From NCBI GenBank assembly GCA_963578475.1, contig CAUZCL010000011.1, positions 49,805-113,804 on the forward strand: a stretch of DNA of 64,000 nt. Direction: 5' to 3'. Positions 1 through 8,752 of the stretch are shown one piece after another; the stretch's first letter is position 1; every line of letters begins with the position of its first letter. This stretch comes from SMYC01 sp963578475. GTDB taxonomy: Bacteria; Acidobacteriota; Vicinamibacteria; Marinacidobacterales; SMYC01. Both the position numbers and the translations under genes were made by a program. A model generated the notes under the pieces. That model saw only the letters and a program-made list of their open reading frames with translations. It was not told where the DNA came from and did not search any database.

Positions 1-1
1 T

Positions 2-1192
2 TTTGGGTTCGCGCCCGCGCTCCAGAGCACGCGGGTCGACGTGCAAGCAAATCTGGCTTCCGATAGCGCCCGCATGACGGGGTCCGGTTCAGCCTTGGCC
101 GCCCGCCGCGTTTTCGTCGCCTCCCAGATCGTGCTGTCTATCATTCTTCTCGCCGGAGCAGGCTTTCTCATCCAGAGCTTTACACGCCTGGTCCATGTGG
201 ACCCGGGTGTCTCGACCGAGAACGTGCTGACGATGCGGCTGACGCTCGCGTGGGAGCGCTACGAAGGAAAGTTCGCAAGCTTTTACTCACAGCTGCTCCA
301 CGAGGTCGAGCAGATCCCAGGCGTGCAGTCGGCCGCGATGGCGAGCCAGTTCCCGCCCCAAGTGCTAAGAGATCAGCCATTCCAGATCGAAGGACGCCCT
401 CTGACGACCGAAGGCGCTCTTTCGACGGCAAACGTCACCGTCGCGAGCCCGTGTCTCTTCGAGACGCTAGGGATGACCCTCGTCCGCGGCCGCCCGCTCA
501 CCAAGCAGGATAGGCGGGAGGCGCCGCCGGTAACGGTCATCAATCAGACCGCGGCCATGCGCTACTTCCCGAACGAGGACGCTTTGGGAAAGCGCATCAA
601 GACCGGTGGAAAAGACTCGGAAGCCCCGTGAACAACCGTCGTCGGTATCGTCTCCGACGCGAGAAATCGCGGCGTGGATCGAGACGTCGCACCCAAGCTT
701 TTCCATTCCTATCTGCAAGCTGGCCAATGGTCGAACCAGATGTTCTTGCTGGTGCGCATGGCGGGCGATCCGATGGCCGCTCTCCCTTCCGTGCGCGCGG
801 CGCTCCGGAGCATCGACCCTCACCAGCTGATCTACGCCATCGACACCCTCGCGGCACACTTCCAATCGACGGTGATGATGAGGCGTCTCGTGAGCACGGT
901 CTTGCTCGTGCTCGCGGGCGTGGCGCTGCTCCTCGCAGCCATGGGGACCTACGGCATCGTCGCCTTCATGGCGAGCCAACGCGAACGCGAGTTCGGCATT
1001 CGCCTCGCACTCGGCGCCGTAGCCCTCGCCCGCGTGATGGGAACGATGGGAGGCTTTATCTTCGGCGTGAGCCCGCAAGATCCCGCGACGCTCATGGCGA
1101 CCGCAATGCTGTTGCTTGCAGTCACGCTCGTCGCGAGCCTCGTCCCCGCTCGCCGCCCGGCAAAAGCGGACCCGATGACGGCATTCAAATAG
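2..1192 (+). pseudogene. MacB/FtsX-like (ADOP family) ABC permease, 3' part, broken
   Basis: The frame is open from the left edge (FGFAPALQSTR, the usual end of the first permease half of ADOP proteins) and runs through a transmembrane helix (VASQIVLSIILLAGAGFL) and a periplasmic MacB domain. An in-frame TGA at 629-631 interrupts it at AP*TTVVGIV, where relatives have APW-xTVVGVV, so a Trp codon (TGG to TGA) is the likely origin. The same frame continues to 1192 with the second permease half (FGIRLALGA and the closing VPARRPAKADPMTAFK). About 20-30 residues between LALGA and FGVSP appear deleted. ADOP permeases are large orphan permeases expanded in Acidobacteria; substrate unknown. The frame identity across the stop was checked by codon counting; the family call is from motif memory. 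Confidence 0.8.
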
Positions 1193-1216
1193 AGGGTAGT
1201 GTCAAGTTGAGGTGGG

Positions 1217-2353
1217 TCATTGGAGCCACGCGCGAAGCAAGTAGGCGCACGCAAAGCCGAGATAGTTCCCAAAGGCATAGCCGAAAATACCGATGATGAC
1301 GCCGGGCGTCACGAGGCGCGACCAGTTCATCGACATCGAAAGCGCGAGCGCCGAGCCAGGGCCACCGACGGCAGCCTGGCTGGCCACGCAGAGCGTACGG
1401 ATGTCGAAGTGAAGGAGCCATCCAATTCCGAACACAACGACCGCGTGCGTCGCGATCGCGGTCACCATGAATACGAGCACGGCGAGCCCTGCATTCAGAA
1501 CTTCACGCAAAACCGACTGCGCACCGATGACGATGAAGAACAAATGCATCGCGAAGTAAGAAAAAAAGGCGCTTCCTCGCAACTTTCTCAGCTGGGGTAT
1601 TTGGGCGAGGACGAGCGCGAGCGTTGTCACCCATAGGACCTGGGGAAAACCCCCCGAGAGCGTCCGGAGCTGCCGCGCCGCCCACAGGATCGCGAGCGGG
1701 ATAGCCGCGAGTAACGCGACTTCGGAGAGCGAGACCGAGGCCGTCACCCACACTCGACGCGGATCGTGATCGGGCGGAGCACCTTCCGCCTCTCCGTCGA
1801 CAAGCGGTGGCGCGAAGCGCCCACCGAGCTTGTTCGCGAACACCATCTGCAACAAGAGCCAGGGCACGGTCGTCAAGTTAATGGCCACGGCCCCAGCGGC
1901 GAAGAGGCTCGACGACACGTCCAGCCCTTGTCCAATCGCCGCGAAGTTCATCCCGCCGCCGAAGAAGGCTCCGACGAATTGCCCTCCGAGCTTCCACGTC
2001 TCGTCACCGACCCAACGGGCGAACATCACACCGCCCGCGAGACTCCCGAGAAAGGTTCCAAGACCGGCTAGCGCAAAAGCGATGACGAGCCGCGGGCCGG
2101 CCCGTTTCAAGTCCGACAAGCTCGAAGCGAGAATGACGAGGGCGATGGCATAAACGATGGCATATTCGAAAACACTCGCGTAGAGCGGCGAGCTATGTGG
2201 AATGATCCCGATATTGGCGAGCGCGATGCCCGTCAGCGTGCAAAGCACCGCCGAAGTGATTTTCTTCAAAACGGCAAAACGGTTCTCGAGCCAACGGGTC
2301 GAAGCAATCACGAAAAACAGAAACCCCAAAAGAGCGACGGGGTCTTCAATCAT
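1217..2353 (-). CDS. DUF819 family integral membrane protein
   Basis: A 378-residue, almost wholly hydrophobic protein with about ten predicted membrane helices. The segment GGQFVGAFFGGGMNFAAIGQ around residues 125-145 and the glycine-rich GGPGSALALSMSMNW near the C-terminus resemble the DUF819 family (YjcL-like), whose members look like secondary transporters but have no firmly assigned substrate. The ATG at 2353 gives a sensible N-terminus (MIEDPVALLGF) leading into the first helix. It converges with the broken ADOP permease (25-base gap) and lies downstream of a secreted amidohydrolase on the same strand, so it may export or import a product of that enzyme; this is inference only. Confidence 0.8.
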   Translation of the reverse strand: MIEDPVALLGFLFFVIASTRWLENRFAVLKKITSAVLCTLTGIALANIGIIPHSSPLYASVFEYAIVYAIALVILASSLSDLKRAGPRLVIAFALAGLGTFLGSLAGGVMFARWVGDETWKLGGQFVGAFFGGGMNFAAIGQGLDVSSSLFAAGAVAINLTTVPWLLLQMVFANKLGGRFAPPLVDGEAEGAPPDHDPRRVWVTASVSLSEVALLAAIPLAILWAARQLRTLSGGFPQVLWVTTLALVLAQIPQLRKLRGSAFFSYFAMHLFFIVIGAQSVLREVLNAGLAVLVFMVTAIATHAVVVFGIGWLLHFDIRTLCVASQAAVGGPGSALALSMSMNWSRLVTPGVIIGIFGYAFGNYLGFACAYLLRAWLQ

Positions 2354-2405
2354 CGTGGCCTAACTTAATGTCCTTGTGAGGTGGTGAAAAACACGGTCCC
2401 GGCTC

Positions 2406-3650
2406 TTACCGCTCGTCGTAAGGATTTGGGTAGTAACGGTTCAGCACGACTTCGCCGTTATTCACGATCACGAGAGGCTCCTAGATGACGCGAAAATCCT
2501 TTAGCGGATCGCGGTCGAGCACAATTAGACCTGCCTCGAGGCCCACGGATACACGTCCTGTGCGATCCGCGATGCCGAGAAGATCGGCGCCCGTGGCGGT
2601 CGCCGCGGTGATGGCTTCGAGTGGCGTCATCCCGATGGAGACGAGCTCCTCCATATCGTGCTGCAAGCGGACGCAGGCGGTGTCGTTGCCGTCGCCATAA
2701 CTTCCATCCGTGGGTGCCGCTATCGTAATGCCCATTCGGTGCGCTTCCTTGACGACCTCGCGCAGCGCCGTTTGCATGTGCCAAGTGCGGATGCGGAGCG
2801 CGATGTCGTTTGCGTCGTCGGTACGCGGGTCGCCAAGGGGGCTCATGATCGCGAGCGTCGGCACAAGATAAGTTCCTTTTTCTTTCATGAGCGCCAGGGT
2901 GCGGTCGTTCATGTAGGTCCCGTGCTCGATGCTTCGTACGCCCGCACGCACTGCCCCCTCGGCTCCGACTTCCGCATGCGCGTGCGCGGCAACGAACTTT
3001 CCTTCCGTAGCGGCTTCACGCACCGCCGCTTCGATCTCTTCTTCGGTGAGCTCCTGGCGACGCGGGTCGGTCGTCGCGAGCCCCGCGCGCTCGCTCGCGC
3101 CCACTTTGATCGAGTCCACGCCACGGTCGAGCAGAGCGCGCACAACCGCGGAGACGTTCTCGGAACCGGAGAGCCGCTCGTTCAAATAGCGCCCAAATTC
3201 GGGAAACGGCAGGATGAAGAACTCGCCGAGGACCGGACGCACGATGCCTCCCGCACAAAGAAGCTCTGGCCCACGCACGTGCCCTCCCCGCATCAAATCG
3301 CGCGTTCCCATGCCGCGCAAGTAACGATCCCCGGGCACGCGAGCGGTCGTGACTCCGGACAAGAGCGCGCTCTCGGCGGCATCGGCCGAGAGGATATGGG
3401 TGTGCGCGTCAATGAGACCCGGCCGAACGAAGCGCCCTTTCAAATCGATCGTCGTATCGCCCGTACGGGCTCCATCCTCGATCTCCGCGATCTTGCCGTC
3501 GCGAATGATGATGCTGACGCCCGTACGCGGCGGCGCTCCCGTTCCGTCGATGACGGTCGCGTTCGACAAGACGAGATCCTGAGCGGACGTCACATCCGCA
3601 CCCGAGAGGCTGACAAGCGTGAGGGCCAACCAAATAGCGCTACGAGACAT
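2406..3650 (-). pseudogene. Secreted imidazolonepropionase-like amidohydrolase, interrupted by TAG
   Basis: Metal-dependent hydrolase of the prolidase/imidazolonepropionase-like amidohydrolase superfamily with an N-terminal signal peptide (ATG at 3650, cleavage near TSAQ-D). Visible metal ligands are the HTH in LIDAHTHIL (about residues 83-85), a Lys in SIKVGAS, histidines in AAHAHAE and SIEHGTY, and Asp in APTDGSY. A TAG at 2481-2483 ends the open frame at DFRVI. The same frame then continues without further stops to TAA at 2406 (EPLVIVNNGEVVLNRYY), exactly the conserved C-terminal strand of the family. The intact paralogue at 45862-47073 has Gln at the stop position (SLQDVLMVVNNG), so CAG to TAG is the simplest explanation. 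The enzyme would lack only its last 25 residues and might keep some activity. Confidence 0.88.
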
Positions 3651-3754
3651 GGGACCAACCTTTCCTGTAGGTGCGCCATGATACATGCTTTTTGCCTAGA
3701 CGCCCCGGAAAGCTCGCCGATCTCCGCACACCCCTTCGCGGTTAGAATGTGCCT

Positions 3755-5350
3755 ATGCGCTACTTCATCGCAGCTTTTCTCGTATGGCTCCCAGCCGTGC
3801 TTCATGCGGACGAATATGACATCTGGATCGCAAATGCCCGTGTCGTGGACGGTACCGGCAATCCATGGTTTCGCGCCGATATCGGTATTCGCGACGGGCG
3901 GATCGTCTTGGTCGGCCAAGACGCGGAAGCCCGCGCCGACATCACTATCGATGCCGAGGAGCGTTTCGTCACCCCCGGCTTCATCGACGTACACACGCAT
4001 GTCGAGTCCCGCTCCGGACGCGGCGGACTCCAGACGACTCCGCGCGGCGACAACTTTCTGCTCGACGGCGTCACCACCATCATCACTGGCAACTGCGGAA
4101 GCTCCGAGATCCAAGTCGGCGCTTGGTTCTCGAAGCTCGAAGAGCTCGGGCTCGGCTTGAACGTCGCGACTTTCGTGGGGCACAACTCGGTGCGCCGGGA
4201 AGTGATGGGAACCGCGAATCGTCAGGCACGCCCCGAAGAGCTCGAGCACATGCAGTCGCTCGTCGACGTCGCTATGAAGGAAGGAGCCATCGGTTTCTCG
4301 ACGGGACTTCTCTACATTCCAGGTACCTATGCGAGCACGGAAGAAGTCATCAAGCTCGCCCGCGCGGCCGCGCGCCACGGCGGGGTCTACGCAACCCATA
4401 TTCGCGAACAAGGCGCCGAGCTCCACGCTTCGATCGAAGAGGCGGTCACCATCGGACGAGAAGCGTCCATGCCGGTTCAGATTTCACATTTCAAGATCAA
4501 AGGAAAAAAGCGATGGGGCTCGATCGGCGATGCGATCGAGCTCGTCGAGCAGTATCGCCGCGAAGGCGTCGACGTCGTCATCGACGCCTATCCTTATGAT
4601 CGTGCGAGCACCGGACTCTCGGTGAACCTTCCTAGTTGGGCACTCGCGGATTCTGACGAGGCGCTCCAGGCACGGCTCCGCGATCCGGAGACTCGGGCTC
4701 GCATCTTGAAAGAGATGCGGGCGAAGCTCGACGACCAGGGTTACGGCGACTATTCGTTCGGGACCATCGCCCGCTTTACGCCCGATCCGTCGCTCGAAGG
4801 CATGACGCTGAGCGAAGTCAATCTCGCGCGCGGGCGTCCCGCGAATATCGAGGCGGCGATGGAGACCATCCTCGAGCTCATGGAAGAAGGCGGCGCTTCG
4901 CTCGTGTATCACTATATGAGCCTCGAGGATGTCGAGACCATTTACCGATATCCTAATGCGGCCGTGGCAAGTGACGGTGGCGTGCAACAAATGGGCGTCG
5001 GCAAGCCGCACCCTCGCTCTTACGGGACGAACGCGCGCGTTCTCGCCGAGTTCGTCCGCGAGCTCGAGACGATGCGTCTCGAAGACGCCATCCGCCGCAT
5101 GACCTCGCTTCCGGCCCGCACCTTTCAGCTGAAAGATCGTGGTCTCGTCCGGGAAGGGCTCGCCGCCGATCTCGTCGTGATGGATTTTCCGAACGTGCGC
5201 GACCGCGCCACGTTCGAAAAACCCCACCAGTTCAGCGAGGGCTTCGATTTCGTGATCGTGAACGGTGAGCTCATGGTCGAAAACGGCGCGCTCACCGACG
5301 CGCGCGCGGGTCGCGTCGTGCGTGGTGCCGCCTTCGCCCGATCGCGCTAG
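3755..5350 (+). CDS. Secreted N-acyl-D-amino-acid deacylase (D-aminoacylase family)
   Basis: A 531-residue amidohydrolase with a signal peptide (MRYFIAAFLVWLPAVLHADE). The family hydrolyses N-acyl-D-amino acids or related D-peptides in a metal-dependent way. Expected ligands are visible: HTH in FIDVHTHVE (about residue 80), Cys in TGNCGSSE, His in YATHIREQ, His in VQISHFKIKGKK and Asp in VASDGGVQ. The length is normal for the family. The ATG at 3755 is preferred over a GTG two codons upstream because it starts directly at the signal peptide. The gene is divergent from the TAG-interrupted amidohydrolase (about 100 bases apart), so the two probably share a promoter region, and both suggest scavenging of peptides or amidated compounds in the periplasm. 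Confidence 0.9.
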   Translation: MRYFIAAFLVWLPAVLHADEYDIWIANARVVDGTGNPWFRADIGIRDGRIVLVGQDAEARADITIDAEERFVTPGFIDVHTHVESRSGRGGLQTTPRGDNFLLDGVTTIITGNCGSSEIQVGAWFSKLEELGLGLNVATFVGHNSVRREVMGTANRQARPEELEHMQSLVDVAMKEGAIGFSTGLLYIPGTYASTEEVIKLARAAARHGGVYATHIREQGAELHASIEEAVTIGREASMPVQISHFKIKGKKRWGSIGDAIELVEQYRREGVDVVIDAYPYDRASTGLSVNLPSWALADSDEALQARLRDPETRARILKEMRAKLDDQGYGDYSFGTIARFTPDPSLEGMTLSEVNLARGRPANIEAAMETILELMEEGGASLVYHYMSLEDVETIYRYPNAAVASDGGVQQMGVGKPHPRSYGTNARVLAEFVRELETMRLEDAIRRMTSLPARTFQLKDRGLVREGLAADLVVMDFPNVRDRATFEKPHQFSEGFDFVIVNGELMVENGALTDARAGRVVRGAAFARSR

Positions 5351-5387
5351 CGTCGCACCGTTCTGCAACCGACAATAGACGCAGAGC

Positions 5388-6067
5388 ATGATGCGGCTCG
5401 GACGGAAGTCGAAGTGGGCCCTCGCAATCTTCTCGGGCCTCCTAGCACTCATCGTCCTTCTCCATACCGGAGCGGCCAAAGAGCTCGCCCGTCGCGGCAT
5501 CGAGATCGCCGCGGGATCTCTTCTCGACGGGCGCGCTAGCTTGGAGGCGCTCGACTACCGCTTATGGAGCGGCGAGGGCGAGCTATCTGGGATCGTGCTC
5601 GAGCCCGACCTCTCGGTGCTGCCATTCCACTTCACCTCGGAGCACATCGCTCTGAGCGTGAGTCCATCCCTGACCTTCTCCGGCACCGTCGAGGGCGCCG
5701 AGCTCGTCCTCATCGATCTCTTCGAAACACCGACATCCGACTATACGCCCCTTCTCACGCCGAGACACAGGAGCGCATCTTCGTGGGCGGCCAAGCCGTC
5801 GGTGTTTGGAATCAAGAGCTACGCTTTCCGATCTACAAGCTGCTTCACGGGGGCATCTATTGGGACGCGGGCAATGTCTTCGCCACCGCCGGTGAATTTC
5901 GACTGAGTGACCTGCGGCACAGCGTCAGCGCCGGGCTCCGCTTCGTTCTTCCGTTCGGTCACGTCGCGAAGGATCACCACGGCTTCGCGGGGTGCCAAGG
6001 TCAAATCCCGCGTACAGCGGGGCGTTTCGTACAGACGCGTTTACGCGTGCGCGCCAAGCGAAGCTAG
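5388..6067 (+). pseudogene. tamB N-terminus joined out of frame to tamA/bamA C-terminus
   Basis: The first ~115 codons (5388 to about 5735) encode an N-terminal membrane anchor and the start of an AsmA/TamB-type domain (SKWALAIFSGLLALIVLLHT, then AKELARRGIEIAAGSLLDG and LSGIVLEPDLSVLPFHF). The sequence then changes reading frame, and from about 5780 to 5960 (frame ending at 6067) it reads like the last strands of an Omp85 barrel: FVGGQAVGVWNQELRFPI, then GGIYWDAGNVFA and LRHSVSAGLRFVLPFG. TamA (outer-membrane barrel) and TamB normally are separate neighbouring genes that assemble outer-membrane proteins. Here most of both, over a thousand codons, is missing, and what remains is a deletion scar. 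No functional product is expected. Confidence 0.72.
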
Positions 6068-6078
6068 AATCCTCCGCC

Positions 6079-6153
6079 ATGAGCACGCCAACCCAACTCT
6101 TGCTCTCAACAAGAAAGCGTGCCGTCCTTGGAAAAAGCTGGGCCCTTCGCTGA
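6079..6153 (+). pseudogene. N-terminal stub of a BNR/sortilin-like propeller gene
   Basis: An ATG at 6079 opens a 24-codon frame reading MSTPTQLLLSTRKRAV then KSWALR and a TGA. The MxxPTQLLLSTRKGAF opening is typical of bacterial BNR-repeat (sialidase-like/sortilin-like) propeller proteins. Nothing recognisable of the propeller follows, so this looks like the leftover 5' end of a deleted gene. Recognition rests on a short match. Confidence 0.35.
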
Positions 6154-6244
6154 GTGATGAGTGACAAGTGGCACCTTTGGTTCTGTGATCCAGCTGGACA
6201 CAGCTCCTGTGTCGACGTACCCTTTTGCTCCTGTAGGAGTTGAG

Positions 6245-6538
6245 GTGGCAAACCAAGAGCACGTCGAGAAATTGAGAAAAGGCGCTCGCGCGTGGAACGT
6301 ATGGCGAGGGAAGCAGGCGGACGTTCCGGCCCTCAGTGAGGCGAACCTCAGCGAGGTGGACCTCAGCGGGGCAGACCTCAGAGGGGCAAAGCTCCCGAGG
6401 GCGAGCCTCGGCGTGGCGGATCTCGACAGGGCGAACCTCAGTGGTGCGAACCTCAGCGGCGCCGAACTTTCAAAGGAACAACTTGTCGCGGCCAGAACCA
6501 ACGTTTACACCACACCCCCAAAAGAATTTCGAAGATAG
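6245..6538 (+). CDS. Pentapeptide-repeat protein
   Basis: A 97-residue protein starting at GTG 6245 with AGGAG five bases upstream (6236-6240). An N-terminal helix (NQEHVEKLRKGARAWNVWRG) is followed by about nine tandem A(N/D)LS-type pentapeptides (SEANL SEVDL SGADL RGAKL PRASL GVADL DRANL SGANL SGAEL) and a short tail. Pentapeptide repeats fold as a right-handed quadrilateral beta-helix; small members have no single known role. A longer frame opens at 6161 but its extra 28 codons show no family similarity. It stands alone among debris, and the absence of a partner gives no functional hint. The repeats are codon-repetitive, so copy number may vary. Confidence 0.75.
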   Translation: MANQEHVEKLRKGARAWNVWRGKQADVPALSEANLSEVDLSGADLRGAKLPRASLGVADLDRANLSGANLSGAELSKEQLVAARTNVYTTPPKEFRR

Positions 6539-6729
6539 CCTGACTTTCGCACTGCCAGTTGTCGTGAGTCAGGACACGCTTGCTCGGGCTCGAGGACGAC
6601 GGTCTCACTCATCCTCGGAGAGCTCAACGCGTTCGGAATCCATTTGTCCGAGGTAACGTTTTTCTTACGCCATCGCCCTTTCGCCGGCATGACCTTCGCC
6701 AACCAACGGGCTCTATGGCCACCTCTTGA

Positions 6730-6900
6730 CGCACCCTCGAGCCGCCTTCTCTCTACCGCGCACGCAGCGAGGACAACGATCTCCGTGTTCGACTCGCCGA
6801 TTTGCAGCAGAGCCAGAGAAGACTCTATGACCTCGCCATCTTTCTCTCGGCCGATGTAACCGACCAAATTCTAGTCAGAAGCGAAATTCTTGCTCAATAA
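6730..6900 (+). other. Possible coding fragment without a start codon
   Basis: After a TGA at 6727 the frame is open for 56 codons to TAA 6898-6900 and reads SEDNDLRVRLADLQQSQ then RRLYDLAIFLSADVTDQ, a composition that looks like real amphipathic helices. There is no start codon, so at most it is the 3' end of a lost gene. The rest of 6539-6870 shows nothing recognisable on either strand. The tail overlaps the end of the opposing frame at 6871-7317, and both cannot easily be real there. Confidence 0.25.
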
Positions 6901-7317
6901 TGTTTCCGCTTCCGTCATGATGTCCGCGGCGGGCTTGGTCGAGTCGAACAAATCGGTCACTTCACCAACAAAAGTATTCGCGGTGCGCGTGTCTCCGGAC
7001 CTCCAGGCCGCCAGCCATTCTTTCGCCTCTCGATCAGCAACAGCTTTGAGGCCCTCGATGTCATCGTGATCTCCTGCAGCTTCAAACTGCTCCGCGAGCC
7101 AATGTTCGTTCCCGTAGCCGCCTCCGATCAATTCAGCCCACCGGCTCGAGAGACGGCGGCAACGAGTTTTCCGCCGGCAGCAACTGCCATCGGCGCTTGA
7201 ATGATTGGGTGGCGAATGCCCAATCTGCCTGTCAGTCTCGTTGCAACCATCGCCACTCCTCACACATTTCAGCAGCCTAATGAGCTTCTGCACTTCCGCG
7301 ACCGAGGACAGTCCCAA
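6871..7317 (-). CDS. Hypothetical acidic protein, possibly a gene remnant
   Basis: The last ~85 codons (about 6871-7150) have a plausible protein composition (YGNEHWLAEQFEAAGDHDD, then REAKEWLAAWRSGDTRTAN), with helices and acidic residues. The first ~50 codons are Cys/Arg-rich, overlap the 3' end of the symporter gene and look non-coding. No family is recognised. It may be the intact 3' part of a gene whose 5' part was lost. The stop lies against an opposing open fragment. Confidence 0.28.
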   Translation of the reverse strand: MGLSSVAEVQKLIRLLKCVRSGDGCNETDRQIGHSPPNHSSADGSCCRRKTRCRRLSSRWAELIGGGYGNEHWLAEQFEAAGDHDDIEGLKAVADREAKEWLAAWRSGDTRTANTFVGEVTDLFDSTKPAADIMTEAETLLSKNFASD

Positions 7318-8719
7318 CAGCGACGGTAACCAAGGAGCCGATCAACACGAACCAAGGCCACGCGATCTCGGAGCTTGCAGTCAACCAGATTAGGGTGACG
7401 GTACCGATCCCGGAAGACATCCCAATCATCACGCTTCGCTCATCGGCTTGCGGCACCAACAATCCCAGCGCGAACCCCCCGAGAAGACCTCCATAAACGA
7501 GCGACTGGATACCCAGTGCCACCTCGACCGCTGTATTCCCTTGACTCAACGGGATGAACAAGATAGCGCCCGCGATGAGCAGGGCGGCCCACGCCAGCGT
7601 GAAGAGCTTGCCCATCTGTAATATGCCTTGCTCGTCCGTCTGGCGACCCGTTGCCGGAGCCCAGAAATCATAGGCCGTGACCGAGGCCAGGGAATTGATC
7701 GAAGAAGAGAGGGACGACATGGCCGCGGCGAACACTCCCGCAATCAAGAGGCCCGTGAGCCCTACAGGCAGTTCCTCAACGATGAAGCGCGCGAATATCT
7801 CGTCGCTGCGCTCAAAGCTCCGACCCTGGTAGAAAGCCCATAAACCCATTCCGACCATGAGGAAGATGGCGAACTGGGCCATGACCATGATGCCACTGCC
7901 CACAAGGGCCTTCTGACTCGCGCGCAGATCCTTGCAGGTGAGCAGGCGCTGCACGATGATCTGATCCACTCCATGGGAGCCCATGGTCAGGAAGGCGCCC
8001 CCAACGAGTCCGGCCCAGAACGTGTAGGGACGCGACAGGACGAGCCCGAAATCCAGAACCTGCAACTTGTCCGCAGCGGAAGCTTGCGCGAGGATCGCGG
8101 CCCACCCGCCGTCCACGAGGCCCGAGAGAGCCATCGCGGCCGCGGCCGCACCCACGAGGTAGAGGAACATCTGCAACGCATCTACCCAAACGACCGCCTT
8201 GATGCCGCCGAAATAGGTATACACCACGGTGAGGAGGCCGATGACCACAATGGACAAGGTATAGGGCCAACCGGTGATGAGGGCTAGGGGAATGGATGTC
8301 GCGAACAGACGCACCGAGTCCGCGAGCAGACGCGTGATCATGAAGATTCCGGAAGTAAAGTGCCGAGCACGCAGGCCGAAGCGGGTCTCGAGCAGGGCGT
8401 AGGCTGTCGTGAGTTTTCCGCGGTAGTAAGCCGGCAGAAGAATCGCGGAAACCAGGACCCGCCCAACGAGATAGCCGAAGGTCAGCTGCAGAAAAACCAG
8501 CGTGCCGAGATAGGCGACGCCAGGAAGGCTCAGGAAAGTGAGCGTGCTGGTCTCCGTGGCCACCACGGAGAGCATGACCGCTCCCCAGGGGAGCTCCCGG
8601 TTTCCCAGAAAGTAGTCGGTCCCACCCGTCTGCCCTCGACCGAGCCAGGCACCCCAGGCCGTCGTGGCCGCCAGGTAGACGACCAGGACGGCCAGGTCCA
8701 ATTTTTCGAAGCCGATCAA
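7277..8719 (-). CDS. Sodium:solute symporter (SSS family)
   Basis: A 480-residue polytopic protein with about 13 helices and hallmarks of the SSS family: WGAWLGRGQTGGTDYFLGNR before helix 2 and MLSVVATETSTLTFLSLPG (the discontinuous helix carrying sodium ligands), then FGGIKAVVWVDALQMFLYL and AGVFAAAMSSLSSSINSLAS. It would take up a small organic solute with sodium; the substrate cannot be read from sequence. It lies 33 bases downstream of the M20 amidohydrolase on the same strand, which suggests that the enzyme releases a compound in the periplasm and this carrier imports it. The start ATG at 8719 gives a short hydrophilic N-terminus (MIGFEKLD), as usual for the family. Confidence 0.9.
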   Translation of the reverse strand: MIGFEKLDLAVLVVYLAATTAWGAWLGRGQTGGTDYFLGNRELPWGAVMLSVVATETSTLTFLSLPGVAYLGTLVFLQLTFGYLVGRVLVSAILLPAYYRGKLTTAYALLETRFGLRARHFTSGIFMITRLLADSVRLFATSIPLALITGWPYTLSIVVIGLLTVVYTYFGGIKAVVWVDALQMFLYLVGAAAAAMALSGLVDGGWAAILAQASAADKLQVLDFGLVLSRPYTFWAGLVGGAFLTMGSHGVDQIIVQRLLTCKDLRASQKALVGSGIMVMAQFAIFLMVGMGLWAFYQGRSFERSDEIFARFIVEELPVGLTGLLIAGVFAAAMSSLSSSINSLASVTAYDFWAPATGRQTDEQGILQMGKLFTLAWAALLIAGAILFIPLSQGNTAVEVALGIQSLVYGGLLGGFALGLLVPQADERSVMIGMSSGIGTVTLIWLTASSEIAWPWFVLIGSLVTVAVGTVLGRGSAEAH

Positions 8720-8752
8720 ACGGTCACTCTCTTGTATCTAGAAAGTAACGCG

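Noticed and set aside
467..1078. His-rich minus-strand frame of 203 codons
   Set aside because: Antisense of the ADOP permease; no family likeness.
2658..4160. 500-codon plus-strand open frame
   Set aside because: Antisense of the amidohydrolase and overlaps the D-aminoacylase start; composition (Arg/Ala/Ser-rich) is typical of a shadow frame.
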